A stretch of DNA of 64,000 nucleotides from Pinus tabuliformis (taxonomy: Eukaryota; Streptophyta; Pinopsida; Pinales; Pinaceae): contig CM062808.1 of assembly GCA_031772625.1 (NCBI GenBank), forward strand, positions 140,346,605 through 140,410,604. Direction: 5' to 3'. The position numbers were made by a program, and so were the translations under genes. Positions 30,896 through 42,099 of this stretch are shown here, piece by piece. The notes beneath the pieces were generated by a model, which was not told the DNA's origin, ran no database searches, and saw only the letters and a program-made list of their open reading frames with translations. Each line of letters begins with the position of its first letter. Within the stretch, counting starts at the first letter, position 1.

Positions 30896-31774
30896 TATCT
30901 CCTACAAAATCCATTAATTTGAGTCAATAATTGTCCTTGACACATAAATTCAAGTTTAAACGGTTAGTTTTTGAGAAAATAAGGTTTTTCCCTATCCACA
31001 GTGCTAACGCTCCTATTTTAAAAATAGTTGCACCAATTAGCATGGATGGCTTTGTTAATCACCCTCGGCCGGCGTGATTTCGTGCCCGAAAATCACGTCG
31101 ACCAAGGGAGAAAAAGATTTTCAAAAACCTCCCTAAAAATCTAAAAAAATGGCTAAAATCAGGAATAAAGAGCATGAAAATGGAGCTCAGGGCTTCGACT
31201 ATTACCTGGAACTAGTAGCTCATCAATTGACCTCCTGGATCTCTCACAATTTGCTTCCAAACGATTAGGGAAAAAGTGGGTAAAATTTCTTCACAGCAAA
31301 GGTAAAATGGTAAATGGTAAAAATATATTTACTTCTCGCATTTTTATTCATTTTTTCATGAAAATATCAAGTTTTGTAAATATTTTGACCTATTTTGCTT
31401 CAAGGACTCGATAATACATTTCACCTTATGTTGTCATGTATGGGCTTGACCTAGGTTTAGAGGTGATTTATCCAAACAAATCCCAGTACTACTAGCCCTT
31501 TCGACAACAGTCCGTGGAGCCCGGACTGAGGTCTCACCTGAAGTAGTATGGGAGGGTGCTAGAACTAGGTTTCCGCACCCTGGGGATGTCTGATGAGCTT
31601 CAAGCAGTCCGTAGGTTGACCCTGCATGCACGTCACTACGTGCATCTATTAGTCCCTCGCAACCTGTGATGTTGCCTTCATGCAACCCTACTCAAGGCGC
31701 GATTTGTATTATACCCAAGTTCCTTACTATTTAACCTGTTGTTATTCGATTGCTTAACTTTTTTGTGTAAGACT
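30896..31774. other. Antisense leader and remaining 3' region of element 2
   Basis: It holds the antisense intron (about 30,895-31,205), leader exon and TATA-like AT tract (about 31,325-31,345, minus strand). The rest is non-coding. It ends in AGACT at 31770-31774, the target site of element 3. Confidence 0.5.
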
Positions 31775-32598
31775 TGTTATCACTCAGGTTGTCCTTAAGC
31801 TCTGGAAAAGGATACGGCCGAGGTAACCACAGACCAACTTTGGACTGCAGGTTCTAGCCAACCTGCAATCAGAGAGGGCTCTCTCTTTTAGATTTAGCTT
31901 TGTTGAAAAGGATTTTAGGATAGGTCTCGAGTTCAAAGGGTTTTTGTTTTGTTTTTGGTGGGAAAATTGATTTTTTCAGACAGAGAGGCAAGGCATAGTC
32001 TGGAAGTTTCAAACCATTGGGCGTGGAGTTGAGGAGGAGAACTGCTGGTGCATTTCTTCGATCACAAGAGAGGGAAAGTGGAGTAGGATAGCGGAGCATG
32101 AAACAACATTTCAGGTTAAAATGATGGGAAAAATGCTAAGTGATGAGAGGCAGTTAAGAATCTCTCAATCAGCTTAACGGAGGAGGTAACAGAACGCTAC
32201 CTAGGGGTAGTAAAGAATCCCTATATAATTGGAAAACACAGGTGAATTGGGGTAAACATGAGCCAGGAGGAATTCATATTCATAACCAATTCAATCAGAG
32301 GAAAACATAAAGAAATAGCAGAAATTGAGCATAGAGAGTATTTAAACTAATTCTAGGCTATTCTTTCTTTCTGTTATTTAGATAGTGGTAAAAAATAAAC
32401 AGAGGTGAGATGCCCTTATTGCTTCAGGCTGCAGCACAAGAATTCCATCTTCATATCTCCAAAAACATTCATTTACATCAGATAGTTTTCTCTCCAAGCT
32501 TTCAGAAATCTTTGATTATAGAAAAAACTCAGGTATACAGCGCGAGTCTCTGGTGAAAATTATCAATCAACCAACCCTTGAAACAATGTAGAGGGTGG

Positions 32599-32606
32599 TA
32601 TATATA
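32599..32606 (-). promoter_or_regulatory. TATA box in element 3 left LTR
   Basis: TATATATA, minus strand, in CCCTATATATACCACC. The identical site is at 42931-42924 in the right LTR, from which the genomic RNA would start. Confidence 0.6.
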
Positions 32607-33282
32607 GGGAAAAACTATCTACAGAGTTCCTTTATTACATCTTGACCTAATCAGGTCATAAAGAAAAATGACTACTTAACCTAATCCTATCCAGAAATAA
32701 ATGCAAAAATATCTCGGGCTGCGCTCAGGGCCGCCATATCAAAACTGAATAAATGATGCTGTCCTTGGTGGCTTGCTGCAGTGTTTTCTGAAATAAATGT
32801 GTATGGGTTTCTGCATCTCTACTGTCTGTCTGCATTTAAAGCTTTAACTGTGATTTGAGGGCAAGGATGGGCTTATGCCTCTTGATTTGACTTTCTGGGG
32901 GGGCTCATCAATGTTCAGGTGCTTCGAGCCCCTAAAAATCTTCGGCTGATATTCTTTGGCTTCTCTTCTTCCTCTGATACTCTTTGGCAATAAACAGATG
33001 CTTTACTGACATGCTGCGTGTTAAATCATCATTTAATGGCCGCTGTTCAGCCTCTGTTTTCTTCAAAACTGTTTTCTGGTCCTCCCGGCAAGCTTCGCAA
33101 AGAAAAATGGGTCATTCGGCGCCTTTCGGGCCTGCTGGGGGCCGCAGAATGATAAGATTCCCTAAAGATTCCCCATACAGGCCCAAAAATCTAGCGATGA
33201 GCGATTTGATCAAAAACTCCTTCAGAATCTGATTCCGGGGCTCCGAAGTGCGATTTTCTGCCCTTCGCGCCAAAAAAGTGCG

Positions 33283-33570
33283 GATGACGTCAGCATGACG
33301 TGACGTTGTACAGCGGGTGACGTCAGCGATGATGTCAGCATGATGATGTGGCGGGATGACTTCAGCATGACGTCATCATGTACGAATGGTGACGTGGCAT
33401 GACACGTGGCAAGGGGCCACGCAGGCTGATGACTCGACATGTGACTGGGCAGAGGGGGTGACGTAAGCGGTGACTGTGCAGGGGGGTGACGTAAGCGTTG
33501 ACTGTGCAGGGGGTGACGTAAGCGGTGACTATGTAGGGGGGTGACGTAAGCGGTGACGTCACCGGGCAGG
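33283..33570 (-). promoter_or_regulatory. Cluster of TGACG and G-box-like sites in element 3 left LTR
   Basis: I count at least eleven TGACG on the plus strand in under 300 bases, several as the palindrome TGACGTCA, plus GACACGTGGC. Four near-repeats of GGGGGTGACGTAAGCGGTGA lie at about 33,450-33,560. Such sites bind plant bZIP factors (TGA/as-1 and G-box groups). The matching cluster in the right LTR is at about 43,618-43,875. Confidence 0.65.
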
Positions 33571-34992
33571 AGGCGATAAGTGGTTTTTTGGTGCACCACC
33601 TTTGGGGGGTGAGTGGTTTTGTCAGAGGCGGCTCCGCCACATCCCAGGAGCTGACGCGTGGCGGGAGGTACGGCGGTGATACCGCCCATCTCTCGGACGC
33701 TAACGCTCGGGCGTTTTGGAGATGGGACGGCCCGCCCACCGTCGATCTGCGGGGTGGATGATCCGACGGCTAGCGGCCAAGATAATAAGGCGGGGGGATA
33801 TGGGCGGAGAATATACTGAGGATATTCCATTTTTAATATGCGCGCAGGTGGGTCTAAACAATGGTTTATGCGGGTTACGGGGGTTATATGAGTTTAATAT
33901 GTGCGGGTCAATGTATTTGTGCACAAAACTTTGGTTTAGGGGCGGAAAAGGGGGTTTTTGAGGGTTTAGGGCTAGGGGAGAGGTTATTAGTCTGGCCAGG
34001 TGTCGGATTAATCCCTCTTAAGACACGGATGGGCTAAAAACAGCCCCGGATGGACCGTTTTTTCCTGGACTCATAAAAATATGGCTATATTGCCAGGGAG
34101 GGGATATTCACATAGGGGAATTTTATATACAAAGTTTTAGTAGGGGAAGGGGGAAGAATGATAGGGAATTATATAATACTGTTAGTAGTTAATATGATGG
34201 TGATCAGCAAGTGCTAAGGTCAGGGACCTTAGGTTATTTTGGGGAAAAGACCTTGAAAAGAAATAAAAATCCTTGATTGAAGCAGATCTTCACCAAGGCA
34301 ACTGATATGGATGATGATGAATCTAAGAGGAATCAAGCAGATCTTGACCTCTTTGGGAAGTTAGTAAGGGACTTGGGGAAGTAGAAGAAGGGGGGAGTTA
34401 GTTATGTCCACCTTTGAGCTCCTTTGCATGAACACTGCCTGCACTGTGATCTGTAAAAATATAACACTTTGTACCACAAAATTGATCATAAATTATCATT
34501 CTGCAACCACACAGATACCTACCCAGCCTACTCTCCTAACATTTTTTCTTCATTTTGGTTTGGGTGCACTTAGACTTGCAAACCCAGATTTACAATTTTT
34601 TCTTTTGAATTTCTCCTATCTAAATCTACACTTATTTCTGCCAGGGCCCAGATTAAGCAGTTGGGTCCCTTTGATTCTCTACCTATCTACAGATCTGCCA
34701 AGATTAAACTGTTTGGACAGATATCATTCTCTATATTCTAAAACAGGAAATTGAAACCTAGGGAGACCAATATTAAACTGTTTGGACCTCCCTTAAATGA
34801 AAACTCTTCAAAACTGGAACAACTCATCAAAAATTGGAATCAGCAGTGGCATTTGGACTAGTACACTTCATGGCTTTCTCCTTTGGTCTCTTTTGGAAAT
34901 ATGGAACACTGCAGCTTGCAAAGTATAAAATATTTGGCATGTGAAAATGTCAATCATGAAAAATGATATCCTGTTGCAACAGGAGGCTAACA

Positions 34993-35577
34993 GTGGCTCC
35001 ACTTGGGGATGGCTTTTCCTTGTGAAAAGCCAAGAACAACAGGTCAGACTGCCTTGATTTTCTATTTGTTGTTGTAGACTGGGAATACTTCTTTGTTCTG
35101 GCTTTTAAAAATATAAACTTGGAATTATAAACAACCTCTTCGTCAACTGAATTACTGTGAACTGTACAGCATCGCCTGCTTTCCTCTGTGTGCTTGATAA
35201 TTATGTACAACATTGTTTGAGCATTATGTCTCTGAAAATCATGGGTCAAAACTGATGTATCTCCTCTGACTCTGGTTCTGAACAGTTACTGACCAATTTC
35301 TTCTTCCTTGTCAACACTCTTTTGGCTAAAGCTTACAATCTGCAACAGCTTGCCTTTACCATGATACATTGTGATGTGTCTGTGCTATTCTTCGCTGTTG
35401 TGCTGAAATTAGTGCAGAGACAGGGCTTTTAAAACTGGAATACTTGCATCGGCTGGATCTTCACAGATTTACTGCTGCTTCTCAAACAATCGGCTTGCTT
35501 ATAAAAAAATGAAAACAAAGTGCTGATATGTACAAATAAGACTGTACAAAGATATATACAAAGTTGCATTGTGTCCC
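34993..35577 (-). other. 3' untranslated part of element 3
   Basis: No protein frame. Next to the LTR the minus strand reads CCCCAAGTGGAGCCAC, only weakly purine-rich, so the polypurine tract is atypical. Confidence 0.5.
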
Positions 35578-38500
35578 TTAAAAGGGATCATGGTAATGCT
35601 TCAGCATACGGCCATTGACAGGGCCTTCTTCAGCAGAACAATCCTCTATAGATCTGAGAAAATAAGTGTTATTTCCCTGAACAGCAGAAATAACCAATGG
35701 ACCTCTCCATAGAAAATCAAACTTGGCATGTTTGCCCTTGTCTTCCCTTCTTGAGTCCCATCTTAGAACTTTGTCACCAACATTGAAATCTTCAACCTTA
35801 GCTCTCTTATCAAACATCTTCTTGAGCTTTTCTTGCACAATCTGAGCTCTATCATAAACTTGTTCTCTGGTTTGCTGCAGATGGATGGTCTGATTGATTC
35901 TTCTTTGAATGTCATTCGGTTCAGCCTGAATCTCTTGTAACAGCTTGATAGTAGGAATGCCCAGGGATGAAGGAAATCTGGCCTCCATGCCATATACTAG
36001 CTCATAAGGGCTCATCCCAATGGATCTTTTGCTTGACAGTCTGTCTGCCCATAGGGCATTTACCAGCTTTTTGTGCCAGTTCTTCTTGTTTTCTTCCAAC
36101 ACTTTCTTTATGATGTTGATGAGGCTTTTGTTAGATGACTTGGCCAAGCCATTGCCTTGAGGGTAATAGGCTGTGGAGTGGCCCAAGGTAAAATGAAATC
36201 TGTGGCAAAAATTGATCATCTTTTTGGACTTAAAGGCAACGGCATTGTCAGTGATGATTTTCTCAGGGCAGCCAAATCTGGAAAGGATATTGCACTCAAG
36301 GAATTGGATAATGATGGTGTCATTGGCTTGTCTACAGGGAATGGCTTCAACCCACTTAGTAAAATAGTCGGTGGCTGTTAGGATCCATTTATGCTGGCCT
36401 GAGGAAGAGGGATGGATTTCTCCAATGAAGTCAAGACCCCATTGTTGAAAAGGTTTTTCTGTGGAGATGGGTTTAAGGGGCAGGGGCAATAACTTTCTCT
36501 TGCCCTCAAAAATTTGGCATTTGTGACATGGTATGGCAAACTTCTTTACATCTGCAAAAAGAGAGGGCCAATAAAAACCAGCCTTTAGAATTTTATCAGT
36601 AGTGGACTTCCAGTATAGATGTCCTCCACAGTCACCTGCATGGAATTCTTTCATGACATTATTAGTTTCATTCTTGGTTAAACAATTAAGCAATATACCT
36701 TCATGATTTCTCCAAAATAATGCACCATCTATAACACAAAACTTTAAAGCCTTCATTTTCAAAAATATTTTCTTGGTTCTGGACAATCCTAGGGGAGCAC
36801 ACAGGTTTAACAATACAAAGCATATATCAGCGTACCATGGGGATTGTAAAAAGATTTCACTGATCTGTGGAGTCGCCAGCTCCAGTTCATTGTCCAGCTG
36901 GTTAATATCTAAGGCTTGAAAGTTTGTTTCAGACATCAGTTTAGCTAAACCTTGTCCCTTTATCATCTTGGTTGGTTTTATCTCTATGTCATATTCAAGG
37001 ATGTTTGCAATCCATTTGCCTCTTTTGCCTTCTAATCCCTCTTGGGTTAATATGTCTTTTACAGCAGCATGTGGGACATAGGAAATCACATGTGAATATA
37101 ATATGTACACTCTAAAATCCTTGATGGACTTAACCAGTGTGTAGGCCTGCTTTTCCATTATTGGGTACTTCAAAGGGGCGTCTCTTAATTCTCGGCTGAA
37201 AAAAGCAATTGGTTTTTCAGCTCCCTATTCATCCTTTTGCAAAAGGACAGCGGCTATGGTGTGATCAGATGCAAATGAAAATATGATAAAATCTTTATCA
37301 AACTATGGGCTAGTTAGGACCGAGGTTTGTGTTAAGGATGATTTGATACTCTCAAATGCTTGCTTGGTTTCAAGAGACCATTTTACCTTGGCATCCTTCT
37401 TTAACATGTTGCTCAACATTCTTATCAGCTCAGCTAGATTTGGAATAAATCTTCTCAAGAAGTTGATTTTCCCAAGGAATGCTTGTAGTTCTTTAATGTT
37501 TCTTGGAAATGGGATTTGGAGGATGGCTTGTATTCTTTCAGGATCAATTCTGATCCCATCCTTTGATATGATGTGGCCAAGTAATTTGCCTTCTTCAAGG
37601 CCAAACAGAGACTTCTTGGGGTTCAAGGAAATGTCGTATTTCCTACATGTCATGAAAATTTTCCTGAGATGCTTGAGGTGTTCTTCATCAGATTTGGAAA
37701 ATGGGGTTAAGTCATCAAGGTAGACAACTAGGAGGTCATGTATTTCTTTGGCAAAAGCAATATCCATTGTTCGTTGAAAGGTAGCACCAGCGTTTTTAAG
37801 ACCAAATGGCATCTTTACATACTTGAATGTTCCCCAGGGTGTAGTAAAGGTAGTTTTGCCTTGGTCGTCTGGGTGAACAAGTATTTGGTTGAAACCTGAA
37901 AAACCATCTAGCAAAGAGATTCTAGATGATCCCACTACTCTTTGCAAGATGTGGTCCATTTTGGGCAAAGGGTAATGGTCTTTTAGGGAGACTTGATTTA
38001 AATTTTTGAGGTCTACACAAAGTCTGATTTCACCTGTCTTTTTTCTTGTAGGAACAAGATTGGACACCCATTCAGAAAATCTGATTGGTGCTATGATGCC
38101 TGCTTCAAACATCCTCTTTACTTCCTTCTCAATCGGGGGAAGAAGCATAGGGTTAATTCTTCTAAGTTTCTGCTTGAAGGGTTTCTGGTTTGGTTTTAAA
38201 GGAATGGTGTGTTGGATCACCGAGGTGTCATAGGATTTCAGATCCTCATAACTCCAACCAAATACATCTTGGAACTCTTTGAATAAGTCAATGTACTTGG
38301 GCTTTTGATCAGGTGGTAAGTTTTTGGACAGTTTGATCATTTTTGGCCTTTCTACTGTCCCAATATTATGTTCCTCTATGTCAGTGTTTATGGGCTGCAA
38401 TTTTGGCTTTCTGGACACGTCATTAGCATCAAACATATCGTCTAATGGGGTTAGGCCAGCAGGCAGAAAGTTATCCTCTAAGTCATTGATGTCTTCCTCT

Positions 38501-39837
38501 GTTTTGGCTATATCTTCCAAGTGTATTTGTTTCAGCTGTTCTATGCTTTCTTTGTCAAAAATAGTTGGTTTCAGGGTCTGCTTGACTATTACATTCGTTA
38601 CATCTTGCTGAGTTTCATTTGTTTGGTGTTCTGTATCTGTCATAGCATCCATGTCGATGTTGATACTTGAAAACTCATACTCAAGGGTGAGGAAATTATT
38701 AATCTGGGCATCATTTTCGAATACTTGCCAGTCTTTAACGTTATTTGGGACTGCGGGCCTATGTTTTATTTCAGCTGTAAAGTGATGGTTTGGGTCAAAA
38801 GGAAGCTTGCATGTACTAGCAAAAGTAGCTAGGTTGTGTGCATGAATGTTGCGATTTCTTGGAATCTTGTCAAGCTTAAATTCAGTGAATGCCTGGAGTA
38901 TATTAGTAGCAGCGGTCCTATAGGCTCTCATTCTGTTGTCGTTGGTTACAAAATTGCCTTTCATCTGTTGTATGATTAAATCAGAGTCTCCCAAAATAGA
39001 CACTTTTGCAGCTCCTAGAGTTTTGAGGAGTTTAAGGCCTAAAAGCAGAGCCTCATACTCTGCCATGTTATTTGTGCATTTGAAATTCAGTCTGTAGGCA
39101 TGTCCTTCTACATGGTTGTTATATGTGTTGTGAATCCAGACACCTGCCCCTGCTCCTAACTTGTTGACAGAGCCATCAAACTCTAAAAACCATGTGATTT
39201 CTCGCTTATGGTCAGTATCAAGAGAATGAGTTGTCTTAGGATTGGGCAGATTTAAGATTTCTATTTGGGAAAGTTCTTTTGGTATGCTGGTTGCATCAAT
39301 TGCTGTGACAGTTTCATGGGTATTTGCAACCGAGTCTTCGTTGATGTGTGCTTGTTTCTCTAGAGCGAAGGGCTCATTATCAATTGAAACATTTGTATCA
39401 TCATTAAACAAAATAAAAGAATCCATATCAGAGTGGATTGAATAAATGGGAAAATTTTGAGGCTTGCTCTCACTACTTACCACATATTTCATGAGTGTTT
39501 CTCTATATAGTCTCTTTGGTTTCCCAAAGACTGAAATAGTGGCATAGGAGAGGTCTAATTGAAGGGATCCTTGGAGTTTTTCTCCCCATGATCTTGACAG
39601 GAGCATACTGTACTTTGGTGGAATGTCAGCGACCACTACATCCATGAGGATGGTCTTGTTTGGGTATTGAACTAAGGAGACACACAAGTCTTTAATGAGG
39701 CCTAAACATTTCACTTGACTTGAGTCAAATGAGTATAAATCTTTGTAAGGTCTTGTAACATCAAGATTCAGTTTTTCCATAACTGCTTTGGGCATAAGAT
39801 TGTGCGATGCCCCTGAGTCAAACATAACATTGTGCAA
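35578..39837 (-). pseudogene. pol: Pol of element 3: protease, second RNase H, RT, RNase H, integrase
   Basis: One frame on the minus strand is broken only by TAG at 37303-37305 and another near 37,228. Protease has DSGASHN (D at about 39,819). Next comes the archaeal-type RNase H (about 39,180-38,790): EFDGS, NNMAEYEAL and GDSDLIIQQ are kept, but the last acid is lost (AHNLATFAS). RT follows, with VYLDD near 37,720. The gypsy RNase H spans the two stops. Integrase keeps WGLDF and TDNAVAF, but its glutamate is K (NGLAKSSNK). The second RNase H before RT contrasts with elements 1 and 2. Confidence 0.88.
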
Positions 39838-40067
39838 AACTTTGTCATGTATATGAAAACTGACATAAAAGGGTGGGACAGGTCCATGTGTTGATTTTCT
39901 GTTAACTTCTGGGCCAAATAGCAGCTCTGGGGTGTTCTAAAACATTTACATCATCTTTGACCTCTGGCATTTGAAGTGATCTTTGAATTTGCTGCCTATA
40001 TACATCGTGTTTAGCAAGTTCTGAGAGGGGAATAGATATTTTTAACTTAGCTATTTATGTCTCTAAG
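39838..40067 (-). pseudogene. Gag-to-protease link of element 3, frameshifted
   Basis: Fragments such as KISIPLSELAKHDVYRQQIQ and the start of the protease can be read in different frames, showing at least two small indels here (near 40,110 and 39,930). Confidence 0.6.
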
Positions 40068-41795
40068 TTAAATGGCTTTTCCAGTGGAGTCTTGGTGTTG
40101 ATAATAGCAGTTTTTTTCTGTTTCATTTGAATTGTCTACATTTTGCTCTTGTTTATCACTGCTATGGGAAGTTTTTTCTTGCGGTTTTTCAACTTCAGGA
40201 AAGTTTTTTGGAACCCTTTTCGAGCTTTCTTTCGAGGAAGAAGGTGGCAAAGGCTGATCTTTGGAAGGCTGTATCTCTGTTATGTCTTCTACAGTGACTT
40301 GATGCGGGTTTAGAATAGGTATATCAGCTGGTTCTGTTATGACAGCCTTGCCTTTAGTCTTGCTGGGTTGTTTGCCTTCCTTTGTTTTACTAGGTTCGGA
40401 AATGTCAATGGTCCTAGTTCTCAGCTTATATTGTTTGTGTACTTCATACACAGCGGTATCATAACCTTGTTTAAAATCAAAAGACTCGCCAGACCTAGTC
40501 TGAAACTGATTGTAATCAGGTTCATTTTGGTCTTCTTGGGACAGGACAGTTTGGTGCTCACCCTTTAGATCCATTAAGTTCATGTGAGTGTCCTCTATGG
40601 GTTCACTAGATGTAGATCCTTCAACATAATTATCTTGGAAAGGGGGTCTTATATCATGGTCTTGGTTAGGCCTACCAGCATTTGTGTTCTGTGTTTTTCT
40701 AAAATTTGGGTTCCTTATGGTATTAGATTGTTGTCCTTCCCATGATGCTTTTCTCTCAACATTTTCTACTCTTTCTCCCAGCCTTTGCAGGCCATTTATG
40801 ATAGCATCAAGATTTTGATCAAAAGCTGAGGGTTCTTCCTTAAAGGTGGTTCTTCTTTCCATTCTAGCTCTGTTTCTTTTGGCAATTAAATTGGCTTCTA
40901 CGCTGACAGCAACATTTTGCATGTTGGCAAGGGTTTGAGGAGCTCTTTCTTTTAACTAGTATGCCATATCCGGGTCGAATCCATCGGGAAATTTGTACAA
41001 GGCCAAATCAGGTGGAGGCCTTAAGTTCTGTGGTATTGCGTTATATACATTATTGAATCTTGCACAGTACTCCAAAACAGTCTCTTGAGGACCTCTTTTG
41101 ATCGTATCATATTCAGCTAGTATGTGCAAGGGGTCTTTCTTTTTCTCCCATCTGTTGGTAAAGGATTGGTAAAGCTCATCTGGGGTGGTTATGGAATTTG
41201 CAGCAAGTGATCTGAACCAAGTTCGTACATCACCTGTCAAACTGTGAACAAAAATTCTCATTCTTACACTATCATCGTCTATCTCATAGTTTTCAAAATA
41301 GTCTTGCATCTTTTTGGTGTGCTGAAGGGCTGTGAAAGGATCGGTGGAATCAAAATATGTGATTTTAGATTGGTACTCTTGAGGTAAAGCCCCAGCATTA
41401 GCAGGTAATTGCAGGGGTGCATATCTATTAGCCATATTGGCAGGTATAAGTGGAACAACTGGGATAAGTGGAACAACTAGAGTAACGGGGATCACAGGAG
41501 TAACTGGAACGCTGGAAACAACAGTAGTGCTAGTATGTGCAGTGAATGAAGGTGTGGAAGGAGTACTATGGGATGTAGATGATGAACTAAGGGAAATAGG
41601 GGTTGAACAGAACAAAACCTTGACAGGAGTTGGAATACTGCTAGGGTAAGTTGTTTCAGGGCTCAAATCAGCAAAATCTTCCTGTCTTTCTTGCTTCCTA
41701 GTGATTTTCGAGATTATGTTAGGGTTTTCAAAAACAGCTGGAGGGTTAGGATCTAGATCAGACCTTGTATATCGTGGATTTTTCTTGGGAGCCAG
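40068..41795 (-). pseudogene. gag: Gag of element 3
   Basis: The minus-strand frame runs from 41795 to a TAG at 40956-40958, then on in the same frame to 40068. The expected initiation site reads CTGGCTCCC (41795), ATG changed to CTG, before PKKNPRYTRSDLDPNPP. The capsid part has LTGDVRTWFRSL and YCARFNNVYNAIPQNL. A serine/threonine/valine/proline-rich stretch lies between. The C-terminal part is charged (MQNVAVSVEANLIAKRNRAR onward). I did not see a CCHC knuckle. Confidence 0.8.
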
Positions 41796-42099
41796 CTTCA
41801 GAATTGTTTTTTGGGTAATTTTCCGGGGAATGTTTTGTAATCAACGAGGGACTAATTAAAATTTGAGACAACTTGTTTGTAACTTAAAACTAACATGAAG
41901 ATTGACTGAAGCAGCATTTATTTACTCCTGTTAATGCAAAGCAAAAAATAGTCTCAAAGGCTTCCTGGCTGACATTCAGGCTTCATCTGTAGTTTTAAGA
42001 GATAAACAACAGTTGGAAAGTTTGATTTATGGTCTCAGCAGAGCTTTCTTACCTTCTTCATGAAACTATCTGAGGAAATCCCCAGTGGAGTCGCCATTA
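41796..42099 (-). other. Leader and primer-binding site of element 3
   Basis: TGGCGACTCCACTGGGGA on the minus strand starts at about 42,096, three bases inside the LTR. It is complementary to a plant Arg tRNA 3' end (from general knowledge of that tRNA). The rest is leader. Confidence 0.75.

Larger units (their letters stand above)
10039..31770 (+). mobile_element. Element 2: older Tat-type copy, broken by three nested insertions
   Basis: Collinear with element 1 over gag, protease, RT, RNase H, integrase, second RNase H and the antisense gene, once the inserts at about 13,725-15,195, 15,612-19,627 and 22,148-29,346 are removed. Protein similarity is clear, but stops and shifts occur in gag, protease, RT and integrase. 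The 3' LTR is missing: only about 440 bases follow the antisense leader before element 3, and element 4 comes after that. Confidence 0.8.
31775..34992 (-). repeat. 3' LTR of element 3
   Basis: 3218 bases. TATATATA at 32606-32599 (minus strand) gives U3 of about 2.4 kb and R-U5 of about 0.8 kb. The TGACG cluster lies upstream of it at 33,283-33,570. Frames on either strand here are not conserved proteins. Confidence 0.93.

Noticed and set aside
33222..33961. Open frames of up to about 200 codons on both strands in the element 3 LTRs (also 43,558-44,231)
   Set aside because: They overlap on both strands, fall in the TGACG repeat cluster, are proline/serine/histidine-rich and have no protein pattern. 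They are shadows of GC-rich LTR sequence.
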